Shown here: piece by piece, positions 1 to 9,359 of the stretch
Layout of the letters: each line of letters starts with the position of its first letter
Numbering within the stretch: position 1 is the first letter of the stretch
DNA from: Leptolyngbya sp. NIES-3755
GTDB lineage: Bacteria > Cyanobacteriota > Cyanobacteriia > Leptolyngbyales > Leptolyngbyaceae
Length of the DNA: 64,000 bases
Direction of reading: 5' to 3'
Assembly: GCA_001548435.1 (NCBI GenBank)
Contig: AP017308.1
Span: 3,171,030 to 3,235,029, forward strand
Notes under the pieces: model-generated
Told to the model about the DNA's origin: nothing
Seen by the model: the letters and a program-made list of their open reading frames with translations, nothing else
Database searches by the model: none
Made by a program: the position numbers and the translations under genes

Positions 1-803
1 AGATAAACATTTAAGTCTTGGGGATTGTTCTCAAAGTGCTTCAACACATTGGGTAGGTTCAGATCTGCGAGTTTTAGCTTGCCGTCTTTGACTAATTCTC
101 GTCCGATGCCGCTGTAGGGCTGATCCGTTAATCCGGCTACTCCGATCGTCATGGTTGATCCATCGGTGAGATTTAATCGGGCTGAGCCTTGAACTTGGAT
201 GAGAAAGGCTTCTAAGCGATCGCGCATCCACACCAGTTCTGAGCCACGTAATTTTCCTTTGCTGGCTTGCAGTCCGTCGGCTCCTTCAAGGTCTAATCGT
301 GTGGGGTGGGGTTTGCTCCATTGAGCGAATCCGCTTGGAAGTGCATACAGAGGGTAGCGATATTCAGCCGTTTGAGTGCGACTCGCAGAATGGACTGGCT
401 CAAAGTACCCTGTAAAAGCGACGGTTCCTTGATTATCTTTGCCGATCGATTGATAGAACACAAATTCTCGTGCGATCGCGGTTGATAAAGCAGATTCCGA
501 TCGCACCGTTGTCAGCAATTGTCGAAAACGTCTGAGACTGCGAATGACCCGATCGCGGGTAACGGTTTTAACTGGATATTTTGCGTAAGCTTGAATGGCT
601 TTCGGAGTTTCCAAATACTTCAAGCTGTGGTCGATCGCGCTCAGCATTGATCGACGATCGCGCAAAATTTGATCATCGATCGCGGTTGGAGCAGTCGTCG
701 TTTTGAGCGGCAAAGATGCAGGAGCCGTAATCGGTTTGGGTTGTGCCATTAAAACGGTTGGAACACCAAGAAATAGCAGACTGAGAATGATCGATCGTTT
801 CAT
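1..803 (-). CDS. mltA: Membrane-bound lytic murein transglycosylase A (MltA), C-terminus off the window
   Basis: The frame stays open from an ATG at 803 to the left edge, giving about 267 residues, so it is partial at the C-terminus. A hydrophobic N-terminal signal ends near residue 20 (L-M-A-Q). Residues about 130-136 read FTGYFEP, and further on come RLEAFLIQVQGSARL and a D-G-S pair, the usual signature of the MltA double-psi barrel. The family cleaves peptidoglycan glycan strands and leaves 1,6-anhydromuramic ends; it acts at the outer envelope. The catalytic Asp of the 3D domain would lie beyond the edge and cannot be checked. The gene lies downstream of a glycosyltransferase on the same strand, 57 bp after its stop. 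Confidence 0.88.
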   Translation of the reverse strand, partial: MKRSIILSLLFLGVPTVLMAQPKPITAPASLPLKTTTAPTAIDDQILRDRRSMLSAIDHSLKYLETPKAIQAYAKYPVKTVTRDRVIRSLRRFRQLLTTVRSESALSTAIAREFVFYQSIGKDNQGTVAFTGYFEPVHSASRTQTAEYRYPLYALPSGFAQWSKPHPTRLDLEGADGLQASKGKLRGSELVWMRDRLEAFLIQVQGSARLNLTDGSTMTIGVAGLTDQPYSGIGRELVKDGKLKLADLNLPNVLKHFENNPQDLNVY

Positions 804-859
804 GAATTTTTCGGATCTGAGCAATCGAAATCGACTCGAAAAACTGGGTGCAAGTTCCA

Positions 860-2293
860 CTAATCTTCTACGCCGCGATGAACCGTTTTGACCCACTTCA
901 GGCGTTTGGGACGAATCGACATTCTCAGAGTTGCAGTTGAAACGATCGCGAACCAGTGCAACATATAAACCGCACCCCGCAAGCCTTGAAGCATCAGTGT
1001 TGCCCATTCTAAAACGGTTTGATGGTCTGCTCTCTTGAGCCGTTTAACTCGACGCAATCCGCCGATCGCACTAAACAAAAACAGAAAGAGCGTCATTGCA
1101 GAAATCGGACTGGTGATCATCATGCGATGTCTCAACACAGCCATGAGAAAATCAGGGATTGCAGCAGTCGGCATCACATACTGGAGCATCCAGAACATCG
1201 CTAGATCGAGCGTTTTGCGAGTTCCCATCCGATTTCGGACAATCAAGCGCCAATAATCGAGATAGCGTTGATACCCCCCTTCTGCCCAGCGATTTCGTTG
1301 ATGCCAAAGTGCGATCGCATTTGTGACTCCTTCTTCGTAAACCGCAGGCTCAGTCACAACTTCAATGTCCCAATGATGCAGATGCAGGCGGAACGTTAGA
1401 TCCAAATCATCGGTAATGGTTTCTTCGTTCCAGCCGCCACAATCGATCAACGCTTCACGGCGAACGAATTGACCATTGCCGCGCAGTTCACCCAATCCCC
1501 CGATCGCGGCTCTTTGTTGATGAATAAACGCATCTAGCGCCATTTCTGCCATTTGTCCCCGAATCCAGAAGTTCTTCGCATCTTTTGAGCCGGATTCGGG
1601 TTCAGCTTGAATGATTGCCTTTCTAACTTGAATCGCGCCCACATCTCCGCGATCGAACACCGGTAAAACTCGCCGCAAGAAATCTCGTTCAACTTGAGCA
1701 TCCGCATCGAATACAGCTAAAAATTCTCCACGAGTCAGCGGCAAGACTTGATTCAGCGCTCCAGATTTTCCGCCGCCTGCATTCACGGGGCGATGAAACA
1801 CATTGAGTTGCGGATACTGTTCTGCAAGCTGATCCAAAATTTCAGCCGTGCGATCGCTACTGTTATCGTTAATCACCCAAACTTCGTAGCGATCGCTAGG
1901 GTAATCCAAACTACACAGCATTCTGACCAATCGCCCGATCACCGCTTCTTCATTCTTCGCAGCGACCAACAACGACACCATCGGAAAGAGCGCATCCTCG
2001 TCGATCGGTTTCGGCAACTCACACGGACGTGCCAAAATCAACCGCGCTGCATGAAAACTCATGAGTGTCGTTAAACCCAGAATCAACCAATAGCCCCAAG
2101 TGAGCAAATGGAGCGCGATCGTACAAGTCCAAATCAACGTAAACACGATCGCTGCCTTTTTCCTGCGCCCTTCAAATCCCCGAAACACCTTTGGATCTTC
2201 CGGGTCGGGTAATTCCGTTACCAATGCTGCCAACGCCTCAAGCTCAGGAAACGAATCATCTTCTTGCCAGGAATGTTCGGACATAGGTTGCAA
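860..2293 (-). CDS. GT2 membrane glycosyltransferase, probably beta-monoglucosyldiacylglycerol synthase
   Basis: This 477-residue protein has a hydrophobic segment at about residues 47-80, a GT-A domain with NDNSSD (142-147), the DxD motif DADAQ (196-200), TDDLDL (294-299) and the processive-type QRNRW (332-336), then three or four C-terminal membrane segments. That order is typical of inverting GT2 enzymes. The length and the motif set match the cyanobacterial enzyme that adds glucose to diacylglycerol as the first step of galactolipid synthesis (479 residues in Synechocystis, Sll1377). The lipid assignment is from memory of that family; a polysaccharide synthase is the alternative. A second ATG at codon 4 (2284) is an equally good start. 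The GT2 class is certain, the substrate only probable. Confidence 0.82.
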   Translation of the reverse strand: MQPMSEHSWQEDDSFPELEALAALVTELPDPEDPKVFRGFEGRRKKAAIVFTLIWTCTIALHLLTWGYWLILGLTTLMSFHAARLILARPCELPKPIDEDALFPMVSLLVAAKNEEAVIGRLVRMLCSLDYPSDRYEVWVINDNSSDRTAEILDQLAEQYPQLNVFHRPVNAGGGKSGALNQVLPLTRGEFLAVFDADAQVERDFLRRVLPVFDRGDVGAIQVRKAIIQAEPESGSKDAKNFWIRGQMAEMALDAFIHQQRAAIGGLGELRGNGQFVRREALIDCGGWNEETITDDLDLTFRLHLHHWDIEVVTEPAVYEEGVTNAIALWHQRNRWAEGGYQRYLDYWRLIVRNRMGTRKTLDLAMFWMLQYVMPTAAIPDFLMAVLRHRMMITSPISAMTLFLFLFSAIGGLRRVKRLKRADHQTVLEWATLMLQGLRGAVYMLHWFAIVSTATLRMSIRPKRLKWVKTVHRGVED

Positions 2294-2617
2294 GGTCTAA
2301 CACCCAAAAGTTTTCTTGTATTGTGTATCGCTAAAGATTCAACTCGAATCGTAAAGTTTTCACACTCTGACAGCTTACCTTGCGATCGCGGTTTTTTGCC
2401 GAATTCTTTGGGCTGAGTACGATCGCACTTTTTCAAACTCTGGATTGCACTTTTCTGCCAAAACGCTGTCTATTTTTGCTCAATTTTTCAACGGATAACC
2501 GCAACGATCGAGCGAGTGACCTTGCCTACGATACAGACATTCACAGGGTGTATCGAACCCTGCGCCTTGAACCTCTGTGAGCTTGATTGTTTAACGTCAC
2601 CTGAAACTCGATTGCCC
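2294..2617. other. Divergent intergenic region between GT2 and subtilase genes
   Basis: About 320 bases separate two divergently read genes. The stretch is AT-rich near 2310-2350 and carries HIP1-type GCGATCGC near 2390. Short open frames here lack a ribosome site or any recognisable protein. It should hold promoters for both neighbours, but I cannot point to a convincing -35/-10 pair. Confidence 0.4.
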
Positions 2618-4162
2618 ATGTTTAACCCTAAACTCACTTCCTCAGATTTGCTCTCGGTTGATCGAATGGCTCGTGCTGTTCATCCTTTAGAAACGCACTC
2701 TGAATTCGAGGAGTTCAAGACCAATCGCCGCGCTTCAGGACTACGATTGCTTCGATCTGCATTTTCAGAATGGCGCGATCGACCATTCTCTGCAACGCGG
2801 TTGGATCAAAGATCATCTCTCGATCGTGTCAGTTCTACGGTGCCTGATTCGAGTCAGATTACGACAGCTAATTCCACAACCTTTAGCGTCAATACCCGTC
2901 AAATTGCAGGAAGCCTACGGGCGGACCTATTCAGAGTCGGTTCTGATGCAATTCGCACCGTGATTTCTGGTAATGGCAATGTAGATTTTGGCAATGGATA
3001 TCGCGATCTATTGGACTTATCAACCATTGCTTCGACCAGTGTGAGTTTTAGCTGGGCGAACCAAGCTGGAGTCGTTTACAACCCCGGCAATGGCAGTCGA
3101 GTGTTTGATGCGATTAACTTTAGTGATGGGCGACAGATTCTCTTTGAAGGGATTGATACGATTCAATTCTCTGATGGCATGATTCAACTGTCGATCGCAC
3201 CGAATGATCCATTATTTAGCAGTCAGTGGAATCTGCACATGACCGGAGTTCACAATGCTTGGCGATTCACCACAGGAAACTCGAATGTGTTGATCGGCAT
3301 TGGAGATAGTGGTTTAGTCTTTGATCAAACCGGTGCTTTTCATCCAGATCTCGGTCGAACATTCGCACTCGGCACTCAAGTCATCGACGATCGACGAGAT
3401 AATCATGGAACTTCAGTGCAGGGCATCATTGCCGCGAATAGCAACAATGGAATCGGCATGAGTGGAATTAACTGGAATTCTAATGTGCTGAATGTGGATG
3501 TGATTCGGGAACAAGTTGAGGATTTATCACTGAGCGATGGGACACGATCGATGATCAGCGCTGCGAGACAAAATGGACAGCGATTGGTGATCAATCTGAG
3601 TTTGGGCAGACCTGAATCTTTTGGGCAAAACTTCCATTCAGACTTTGAACAAGTTGTGCGAGAGAATCCGGATGTGCTGTTCGTGATTGCTGCTGGAAAT
3701 GATGGCGAGTTGGGAAGAGAGGGAATTGCGTCGCCTGCAATTTTGGCGCAAACCTATGGCAATGTTATTGCTGTGGGAGCCGTTTGGGGAACTGAAACCA
3801 GCACAGGTGCACCGACCCTTCCTGGAACGCGAACTTCCTACTCTCAGTATGGGGATGGTTTAACGCTCACGGCTCCAGCCGAAGTGATTGCACCAGACAG
3901 TTTTGATTTATCTGGAAATATTCGATTTAACTTCAATGGAAAATTTGATGGCACTTCTTCGGCGGCTCCGAATGTGACAGGAATCGCTTCACTGGTTCTA
4001 AGTGTGAATCCGAGCCTATCTGCGGGTCAGGTCAAAGACATTTTGGCGCAAACCTCGATCGATCTGGGTCAACCCGGCTATGACAAATTCACAGGAGCAG
4101 GAGTGATCAATGCAGATGCCGCCGTTCGACGTGCGATCGCCCTGGCTCGTGGCTTTATGTAA
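2618..4162 (+). CDS. Subtilisin-like serine protease (peptidase S8) with N-terminal calcium-binding-like module
   Basis: From the ATG at 2618 the protein is 514 residues; the frame also extends back to 2516, but that stretch looks untranslated. The catalytic triad is complete: Asp230 in IGDSG, His263 in NHGTSVQG and Ser447 in GTSSAAP, with the oxyanion Asn in AAGND. Residues about 90-200 contain glycine/aspartate-rich runs (GNGNVDFGNG, INFSDGRQI, IQFSDGMI) like the RTX-related modules found in cyanobacterial exoproteases. No classical signal peptide is visible, so export may follow a type I route; that is an inference. The gene ends 70 bp before a large haemagglutinin-like exoprotein gene on the same strand, which makes processing of that protein a reasonable guess. 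Confidence 0.88.
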   Translation: MFNPKLTSSDLLSVDRMARAVHPLETHSEFEEFKTNRRASGLRLLRSAFSEWRDRPFSATRLDQRSSLDRVSSTVPDSSQITTANSTTFSVNTRQIAGSLRADLFRVGSDAIRTVISGNGNVDFGNGYRDLLDLSTIASTSVSFSWANQAGVVYNPGNGSRVFDAINFSDGRQILFEGIDTIQFSDGMIQLSIAPNDPLFSSQWNLHMTGVHNAWRFTTGNSNVLIGIGDSGLVFDQTGAFHPDLGRTFALGTQVIDDRRDNHGTSVQGIIAANSNNGIGMSGINWNSNVLNVDVIREQVEDLSLSDGTRSMISAARQNGQRLVINLSLGRPESFGQNFHSDFEQVVRENPDVLFVIAAGNDGELGREGIASPAILAQTYGNVIAVGAVWGTETSTGAPTLPGTRTSYSQYGDGLTLTAPAEVIAPDSFDLSGNIRFNFNGKFDGTSSAAPNVTGIASLVLSVNPSLSAGQVKDILAQTSIDLGQPGYDKFTGAGVINADAAVRRAIALARGFM

Positions 4163-4232
4163 TTGTTCGTAAAGATCAATAGAGTTTCATTATTTTATGG
4201 TAAAAAGACCGTAGATTTACGGGGCACTTACC

Positions 4233-7200
4233 ATGAAGCCAGCACGACTTCGTTGGACGATCGCAACTTGCATCGCGGCTCTAACCTTGGGTCAATCTGC
4301 GATCGCACAAATCACTCCAGATGAAACCCTCGGCAGTGAGCGATCGCGAGTCGTTCGGGATGTCCGGTTTAATGATCAACCCCTAGTCTTGGTGATCAAT
4401 GGTGTAGCAAATCCAGTCGATGTGATTGCAGGAGGAGCCAGACGCGGCAGCACTCTCTTTCATAGCTTTTCGCAGTTCAGTCCCGAAGTCGATCGTGCCA
4501 CCTATTTCTTTACTCCAGGAGATTCGGTGCAAAACATTGTGGGACGCGTCACAGGCAGCGCTCCCTCTGTGATTAATAGCCGAATCGGTGTCCTGGAAGT
4601 CAGCAATGGTAATCCGTTTCGTGGGAGTGCCAATCTGTTCTTAATCAATCCCAATGGCATTCTGTTCGGAGAAAAAGCCTCACTGGATGTGGATGGAGCT
4701 TTCGTCGCCACGACTGCAAACGCCGTACAATTCGGAGACAACAGTTTTAGTGCCTCCACGCCTCAAGCCGCGCCCGATGTGCTGACCGTCAATCCCTCTG
4801 CATTCTTGTTCAATCGCATTCCGACAGGCAACATTACAGTGCGATCGAATACCCCGATTGATCCAGGCAGCAGATTTGCTGGATTAACGGTTCAGAACAA
4901 TCAAAACCTGATTCTGCTCGGTGGCAATGTCACCCTAGAAGGCGGACAAATCGGCGCTTTCGGAGGACGAGTCGAAATCGGAGCGGTGGCGGGAACAGGA
5001 GTTGTCGGACTGAATCCTAATGGAAGTTTAACGATTCCCACAGGGGTCGAGCGGGGAGAGGTTCAGTTCAGTCAGGCAGCCAAGGTCGATGTCTCTTTGG
5101 TGGAGCAAGGAAACATTAGCATTACTGCGAATAACATTCGATTCACCGACCAAAGCCAACTGATTGCAGGAGTTGATGATACGGGGGGATCGCTCGATAG
5201 TCAGGCAGGAGACATTGTTCTTAATGCAACGGGAAGCATTGACCTGACCGGGGGTAGCCGCATCCAGAACGATGTGAATCGCGGCTTTACTGGAAATAGC
5301 GGCGACATTAACATTACAGCGAATACTTTATCGTTGTCAGAAGATTCCCAAATCAGCGCCAGTACGGTTGGAACGGGAGATGCAGGAAATATCAATATCA
5401 CGGTTGCCGATCGAGTTCTCGTTCGCGATCCGACTCTCGATGGACCGGTTAGAAGTGCAATTCTGACCCGTGTTGAGGCGGGAGGAATCGGCAACGGAGG
5501 CAACTTGTCCGTTTCCGCTAACACGCTTGAACTGGGGAATGGAGCACAATTAAGCGCAAGTACATTAGGAGAAGGCGCGGCAGGAAATGTCACGATCCGA
5601 GTGCGCGATCGAGTGTCGCTTGATGTGACATCCGGCATCTTCAGCAGTGTGGGAACCAACGCGGTCGGCAACGGAGGCAACTTGTTCGTGTCCGCCAATA
5701 CCCTGGAATTGCTCAATGGGGGGCAACTAATCGCATCCACGAATGGAAGAGGCAATGCGGGTAACGTGACTGTAGAGGTGGGCGATGGCATTGTGATTCG
5801 CGATCTCACAGGCGATCTCAACAGCGCGATTTTTAGCCAAGTCCAAACGGAGGGTGTGGGAGCAGGTGGCAATGTGCAACTGACTGCCAACACGCTGGAG
5901 TTGAGCGGGGGCGGGCGAATCAATGCCAGCACACTCGGTCAAGGGAATGCGGGCAATGTCAGAGTAGAGGTGCGCGATCGAGTGTCGCTGACGGGATCAC
6001 AAACCGCGATTTTTAGCAGTGTGGAAACCGATGCGGTCGGCAATGGAGGCAGCTTGTTCGTGTCCGCCAATACGCTCGAATTGCTCAACGGTGGGCAACT
6101 GGTGGCTGCGACAGAGGGCAGAGGGGATGCGGGCAGTGTCACGGCAACCATCGGCGATCGCATTGTGATTCGGGGCAGCGAAGGGGATCTCAACAGCACG
6201 ATCTTTAGTCGGGTGGGAGCGAACGGCGTAGGAGCGGGTGGCAATGTGCAGATTTCCGCGAACACCGTGGAGTTGAGCGATGGAGGACGAGTGAACGCGA
6301 GTACTCTAGGGGAGGGGAATGCGGGCAATGTCACGATCCGGGTGCGCGATCGAGTGTCGCTGACGGGATCACAAACCGCAATCTTTAGTAATGTGGCAGA
6401 TGACGCAGTCGGGAACGGGGGCAACTTGTTCATTTCTGCGAGGACGCTGGAACTGCTTAATGGAAGTCAATTAGTGGGTTCGACGAGTGGTAGAGGCAAT
6501 GCAGGCAGTGTCACTGTAGATGTCCGCGATCGAGTGACGATTCGGGGCACTGAGCAGGACGTTCGCAGCAACATCTCTAGCCAGGTGAACTCGAACGGCG
6601 TAGGGAATGGGGGCAACGTGGAGATTGCTGCGACCACCCTAGAGTTGAGTGACGAAGGACGAGTCAGCGCCAGTACGCTCGGTCAGGGGAATGCGGGCAA
6701 TGTCACGATCCGGGTGCGCGATCGAGTGTCGCTGACGGGTGGAGAAACCGCGATTTTTAGCAATGTGGAAACCAGGGCAGTTGGTAATGGAGGGAATCTG
6801 TTCGTGTCCGCCAACACGCTCGAATTGCTCAACGGCGCGCAACTGGTGGCTTCGACAGATGGCAGAGGCAACGCAGGCAATGTCAGAGTAGAGGTGGGTG
6901 ACGGCATTGCGATTGGTGGCTCTTCAGGCGATCTCAACAGCACCATCTTTAGTCAAGTGCGATCGAACGGCGTGGGAACCGGGGGCAATGTGCAAATTTC
7001 CGCGAACACGCTGGCGTTGGGCGAGGGTGGACGAATTAACGTCAGTACACTCGGTCAAGGAGATGCAGGCAATGTCAGAGTAGAGGTGCGCGATCGCGTC
7101 TCCATGATTGGAAACTCCGTGATCTTTAGCAGTGTAGACACGGGCGCGGTGGGCAACGGGGGGAATGTGTTCATTTCCGCCAATACGCTCGAATTGCTCA

Positions 7201-8741
7201 ATGGAGGACAACTGGTGGCTTCCACGTTTGGTCAAGGAGATGCAGGCAATGTCAGAGTAGAGGTGCGCGATCGAGTGTCTCTGATCGGAGCACCGAGCAC
7301 GATCTTCGGCAGTGTGGAATCGGGAGCGGTGGGAAACGGAGGCAACTTATTCGTTTCCGCGAATACGCTCGAATTGCTCGATGGGGGGCAACTGATTACT
7401 TCCACAAGAGGCACAGGCAATGCGGGCAATGTCACCGTGGATCTCCGCGATCGCATGTTAATTCGCGGCACATCAGAGAACTTTAATAGTGCGATCTTTA
7501 GTCGCGTGGAATCAGGCGGTGTGGGAACCGGGGGCAATGTGCAGATTTTTGCGAACACGCTGGAATTGCTCGATGGCGGGCAACTTGCGGGTTCCACGAG
7601 TGGCAGAGGCAATGCAGGCAATATTTTCCTCGGTGCGATCGATCGACCGATTGGCTCAGTCTCGATCACAGGAACCACAGCCGTGACGGGTCGATCCAGT
7701 GCGCTATTTGTCTTCACAGAATCGGATGGAACCGGCGGCAATATTCGCATTTTTGCGGATCGGTTTCGATTGAGCGACGGTGGCGTAGTCGATGCGCGGA
7801 CGTTTGGCGCAAGGGACAGTGGCACGATCGCGATCGATGCAAACACGATCGATATTCTCAGGGGTGGGCAAATTCTTGCTGTGACTCAAGGTAGCGGTCG
7901 TGCAGATAGCATTACGATCAACGCGAGAGATCGAGTATTCCTGTCTGGGACTGATCCCAGTTATGCCGATCGACTTGCTCAGTTTGGCACCAACGTTGCG
8001 CCAATTAGTTCTGAGAGTGGCATCTACACTCGCTCTCGTGGAAATCAAAACGCGGGCAGTGCGGGTAGTATTTTTCTCACGGCTCCTCGGATTGAACTCG
8101 ATGATCGTGCCAGAATCGATGCTCAATCTACGGCGGTCGATGGGGGTAACATTACCCTTCGAGCCAGCGATCGATTAGTCTTGCGAAACAACAGTCAAAT
8201 CACGGCAACCGCAGGCACAGCAGAAGGATTTGGAGATGGGGGCAACATTGACATTGATGCTCGATTTATTATTGCCATTCCGAAAGAGAACAGTGATATT
8301 ACTGCGAATGCGTTTCGGGGAACTGGAGGTCGAGTCACGCTGAATGTGAGTGAGGGAGTGTTAGGCATTGAAGCGCGATCGCAGCCGACCGGATTGAGTG
8401 ACATCACGGCAAGCTCAGCCCAAGGAACGACAGGCATTGTGACGCTGAATACACCAGACACAAACAGCTTACAAAACAGTTTGTCGCAACTTTCGCAGCG
8501 TGAAATTAACACGAATGAACTGTTGGCAAATAGTTGTATTGTGCGCGATCGACAAAATGGTAGTTTCTACATCACAGGCACAGGGGGATTACCCACCAAG
8601 CCAACTGAACTCTCAGACTATCCAACGGGGACAATTCAGCCTCCCGTTACCCCTGAGCGAACCGAGTCGATCGTAGAACCTCAAGGCATCTATCAGCTAC
8701 CAAATGGCAAGTTAGTGATGGTGCGGAACTGCCCGAACTAA
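4233..8741 (+). CDS. Filamentous haemagglutinin-type exoprotein (TpsA of two-partner secretion)
   Basis: This is a 1502-residue secreted protein. A Sec signal peptide ends at about residue 26 (S-A-I-A-Q). The TPS domain follows, with the hallmark INPNGILFGEKASLDVDG near residue 135. Residues about 420-1140 hold at least twelve tandem beta-helix units starting GGN(L/V) and followed by NTLEL, alternating about 60 and 64 residues long. The C-terminus carries CIVRDRQNGSFYITGTGGLP, typical of cyanobacterial members. Such proteins cross the outer membrane through a TpsB/Omp85-type pore and act in adhesion or surface coating. No TpsB gene is present in this window. A short hairpin (CCGTA/TACGG) lies just upstream of the start. 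Confidence 0.92.
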   Translation: MKPARLRWTIATCIAALTLGQSAIAQITPDETLGSERSRVVRDVRFNDQPLVLVINGVANPVDVIAGGARRGSTLFHSFSQFSPEVDRATYFFTPGDSVQNIVGRVTGSAPSVINSRIGVLEVSNGNPFRGSANLFLINPNGILFGEKASLDVDGAFVATTANAVQFGDNSFSASTPQAAPDVLTVNPSAFLFNRIPTGNITVRSNTPIDPGSRFAGLTVQNNQNLILLGGNVTLEGGQIGAFGGRVEIGAVAGTGVVGLNPNGSLTIPTGVERGEVQFSQAAKVDVSLVEQGNISITANNIRFTDQSQLIAGVDDTGGSLDSQAGDIVLNATGSIDLTGGSRIQNDVNRGFTGNSGDINITANTLSLSEDSQISASTVGTGDAGNINITVADRVLVRDPTLDGPVRSAILTRVEAGGIGNGGNLSVSANTLELGNGAQLSASTLGEGAAGNVTIRVRDRVSLDVTSGIFSSVGTNAVGNGGNLFVSANTLELLNGGQLIASTNGRGNAGNVTVEVGDGIVIRDLTGDLNSAIFSQVQTEGVGAGGNVQLTANTLELSGGGRINASTLGQGNAGNVRVEVRDRVSLTGSQTAIFSSVETDAVGNGGSLFVSANTLELLNGGQLVAATEGRGDAGSVTATIGDRIVIRGSEGDLNSTIFSRVGANGVGAGGNVQISANTVELSDGGRVNASTLGEGNAGNVTIRVRDRVSLTGSQTAIFSNVADDAVGNGGNLFISARTLELLNGSQLVGSTSGRGNAGSVTVDVRDRVTIRGTEQDVRSNISSQVNSNGVGNGGNVEIAATTLELSDEGRVSASTLGQGNAGNVTIRVRDRVSLTGGETAIFSNVETRAVGNGGNLFVSANTLELLNGAQLVASTDGRGNAGNVRVEVGDGIAIGGSSGDLNSTIFSQVRSNGVGTGGNVQISANTLALGEGGRINVSTLGQGDAGNVRVEVRDRVSMIGNSVIFSSVDTGAVGNGGNVFISANTLELLNGGQLVASTFGQGDAGNVRVEVRDRVSLIGAPSTIFGSVESGAVGNGGNLFVSANTLELLDGGQLITSTRGTGNAGNVTVDLRDRMLIRGTSENFNSAIFSRVESGGVGTGGNVQIFANTLELLDGGQLAGSTSGRGNAGNIFLGAIDRPIGSVSITGTTAVTGRSSALFVFTESDGTGGNIRIFADRFRLSDGGVVDARTFGARDSGTIAIDANTIDILRGGQILAVTQGSGRADSITINARDRVFLSGTDPSYADRLAQFGTNVAPISSESGIYTRSRGNQNAGSAGSIFLTAPRIELDDRARIDAQSTAVDGGNITLRASDRLVLRNNSQITATAGTAEGFGDGGNIDIDARFIIAIPKENSDITANAFRGTGGRVTLNVSEGVLGIEARSQPTGLSDITASSAQGTTGIVTLNTPDTNSLQNSLSQLSQREINTNELLANSCIVRDRQNGSFYITGTGGLPTKPTELSDYPTGTIQPPVTPERTESIVEPQGIYQLPNGKLVMVRNCPN
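5497..7640 (+). repeat. Tandem 372-bp super-repeat inside the TpsA gene
   Basis: Twelve recognisable units of about 180 and 192 bp alternate, giving a 124-codon (372-bp) period. Tracts of about 40 identical bases recur one period apart, for example those beginning GCGGGCAATG at 6321 and 6693. The near-identity at DNA level points to recent duplication or gene conversion. Each unit holds the word GCGCGATCGAGTGTCGCTG or a close relative. Confidence 0.85.
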
Positions 8742-8901
8742 CTTCGCAGATTTCAGCAAGCTAGATCGGCACAATTCGGAAATCAACGGCTCACTGCTTT
8801 TTTCTATTCTATGAATCAAGAGAGCAGTGAACACCACCAGACCGCTTCCTCACACTGTTAACTGTTCTCCCACTTCACTCACTGATTTGGAGACTTTTAC
8901 T

Positions 8902-9246
8902 ATGTTGAATCATAAAGCTGCAAAGATTGTTGCTGGATTAATGACTTTACCCACGATCGCGCTGACTCCCCTTGCTGCTTCGGCTGCCAAAGATGATTTT
9001 AGTGTTTACAACAGTAGTGGTACGACGATCGTTCGGCTCTACGTTTCATCTTCGGGTCGAACCACTTGGGACGATGATGTGTTGGGAAGATCGGTATTAT
9101 CTCCGGGCGAAAGTGGAACCGTGACGTTTGCCGATGAGAGTAGTAATCAATGTTTGTATGATTTCAGAGCAATTTACGCGAATGGCAGAGTCTCTGAACA
9201 ATTTGGAGTAAATGTCTGTCGCAGGGATGGAATTCGCTTTCGTTGA
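8902..9246 (+). CDS. Small secreted protein of unknown function
   Basis: The ATG at 8902 follows a GGAG-like site and gives 114 residues; an upstream GTG frame from 8827 is unlikely. A signal peptide of about 32 residues ends at A-A-S-A-A. The mature part begins KDDFSVYNSSGTTI and is rich in Tyr, Asp and Ser, with only two Cys (in NQCLYD and NVCRRD) that could form a disulphide. Similar small proteins exist in many cyanobacteria, where some carry the misleading label argininosuccinate lyase; I see no enzyme motif. It lies downstream of the TpsA gene and is followed by a strong terminator, so it probably has its own promoter or shares the TpsA transcript. Confidence 0.8.
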   Translation: MLNHKAAKIVAGLMTLPTIALTPLAASAAKDDFSVYNSSGTTIVRLYVSSSGRTTWDDDVLGRSVLSPGESGTVTFADESSNQCLYDFRAIYANGRVSEQFGVNVCRRDGIRFR

Positions 9247-9270
9247 GTTGGGACAACCAGAATAGATTCG

Positions 9271-9305
9271 CTCAGCAGGTGTGTTTGATCTGCTGAGTTT
9301 TTTTT
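9271..9305 (+). terminator. Rho-independent terminator after small secreted protein
   Basis: CTCAGCAG (9271-9278) pairs with CTGCTGAG (9290-9297) across an 11-base loop, followed by eight T (9298-9305). It ends the 8902-9246 transcript and shields the convergent riboflavin synthase gene. Confidence 0.9.
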
Positions 9306-9359
9306 GACTGAGTTGAAATTTCAAGGGGCAATCTAGGCGATGATTTCTCAAACACCCGC

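Noticed and set aside
5201-5932. A 243-codon open frame antisense to the TpsA gene
   Set aside because: It arises from the repetitive, biased codon pattern of the sense gene; no ribosome site or family resemblance, and similar antisense frames repeat with the 372-bp period.
5497-7640. Regular repeats reminiscent of a CRISPR array
   Set aside because: Units are coding, about 180-192 bp, translate into beta-helix modules, and lack short repeats with unique spacers. No cas gene is in the window.
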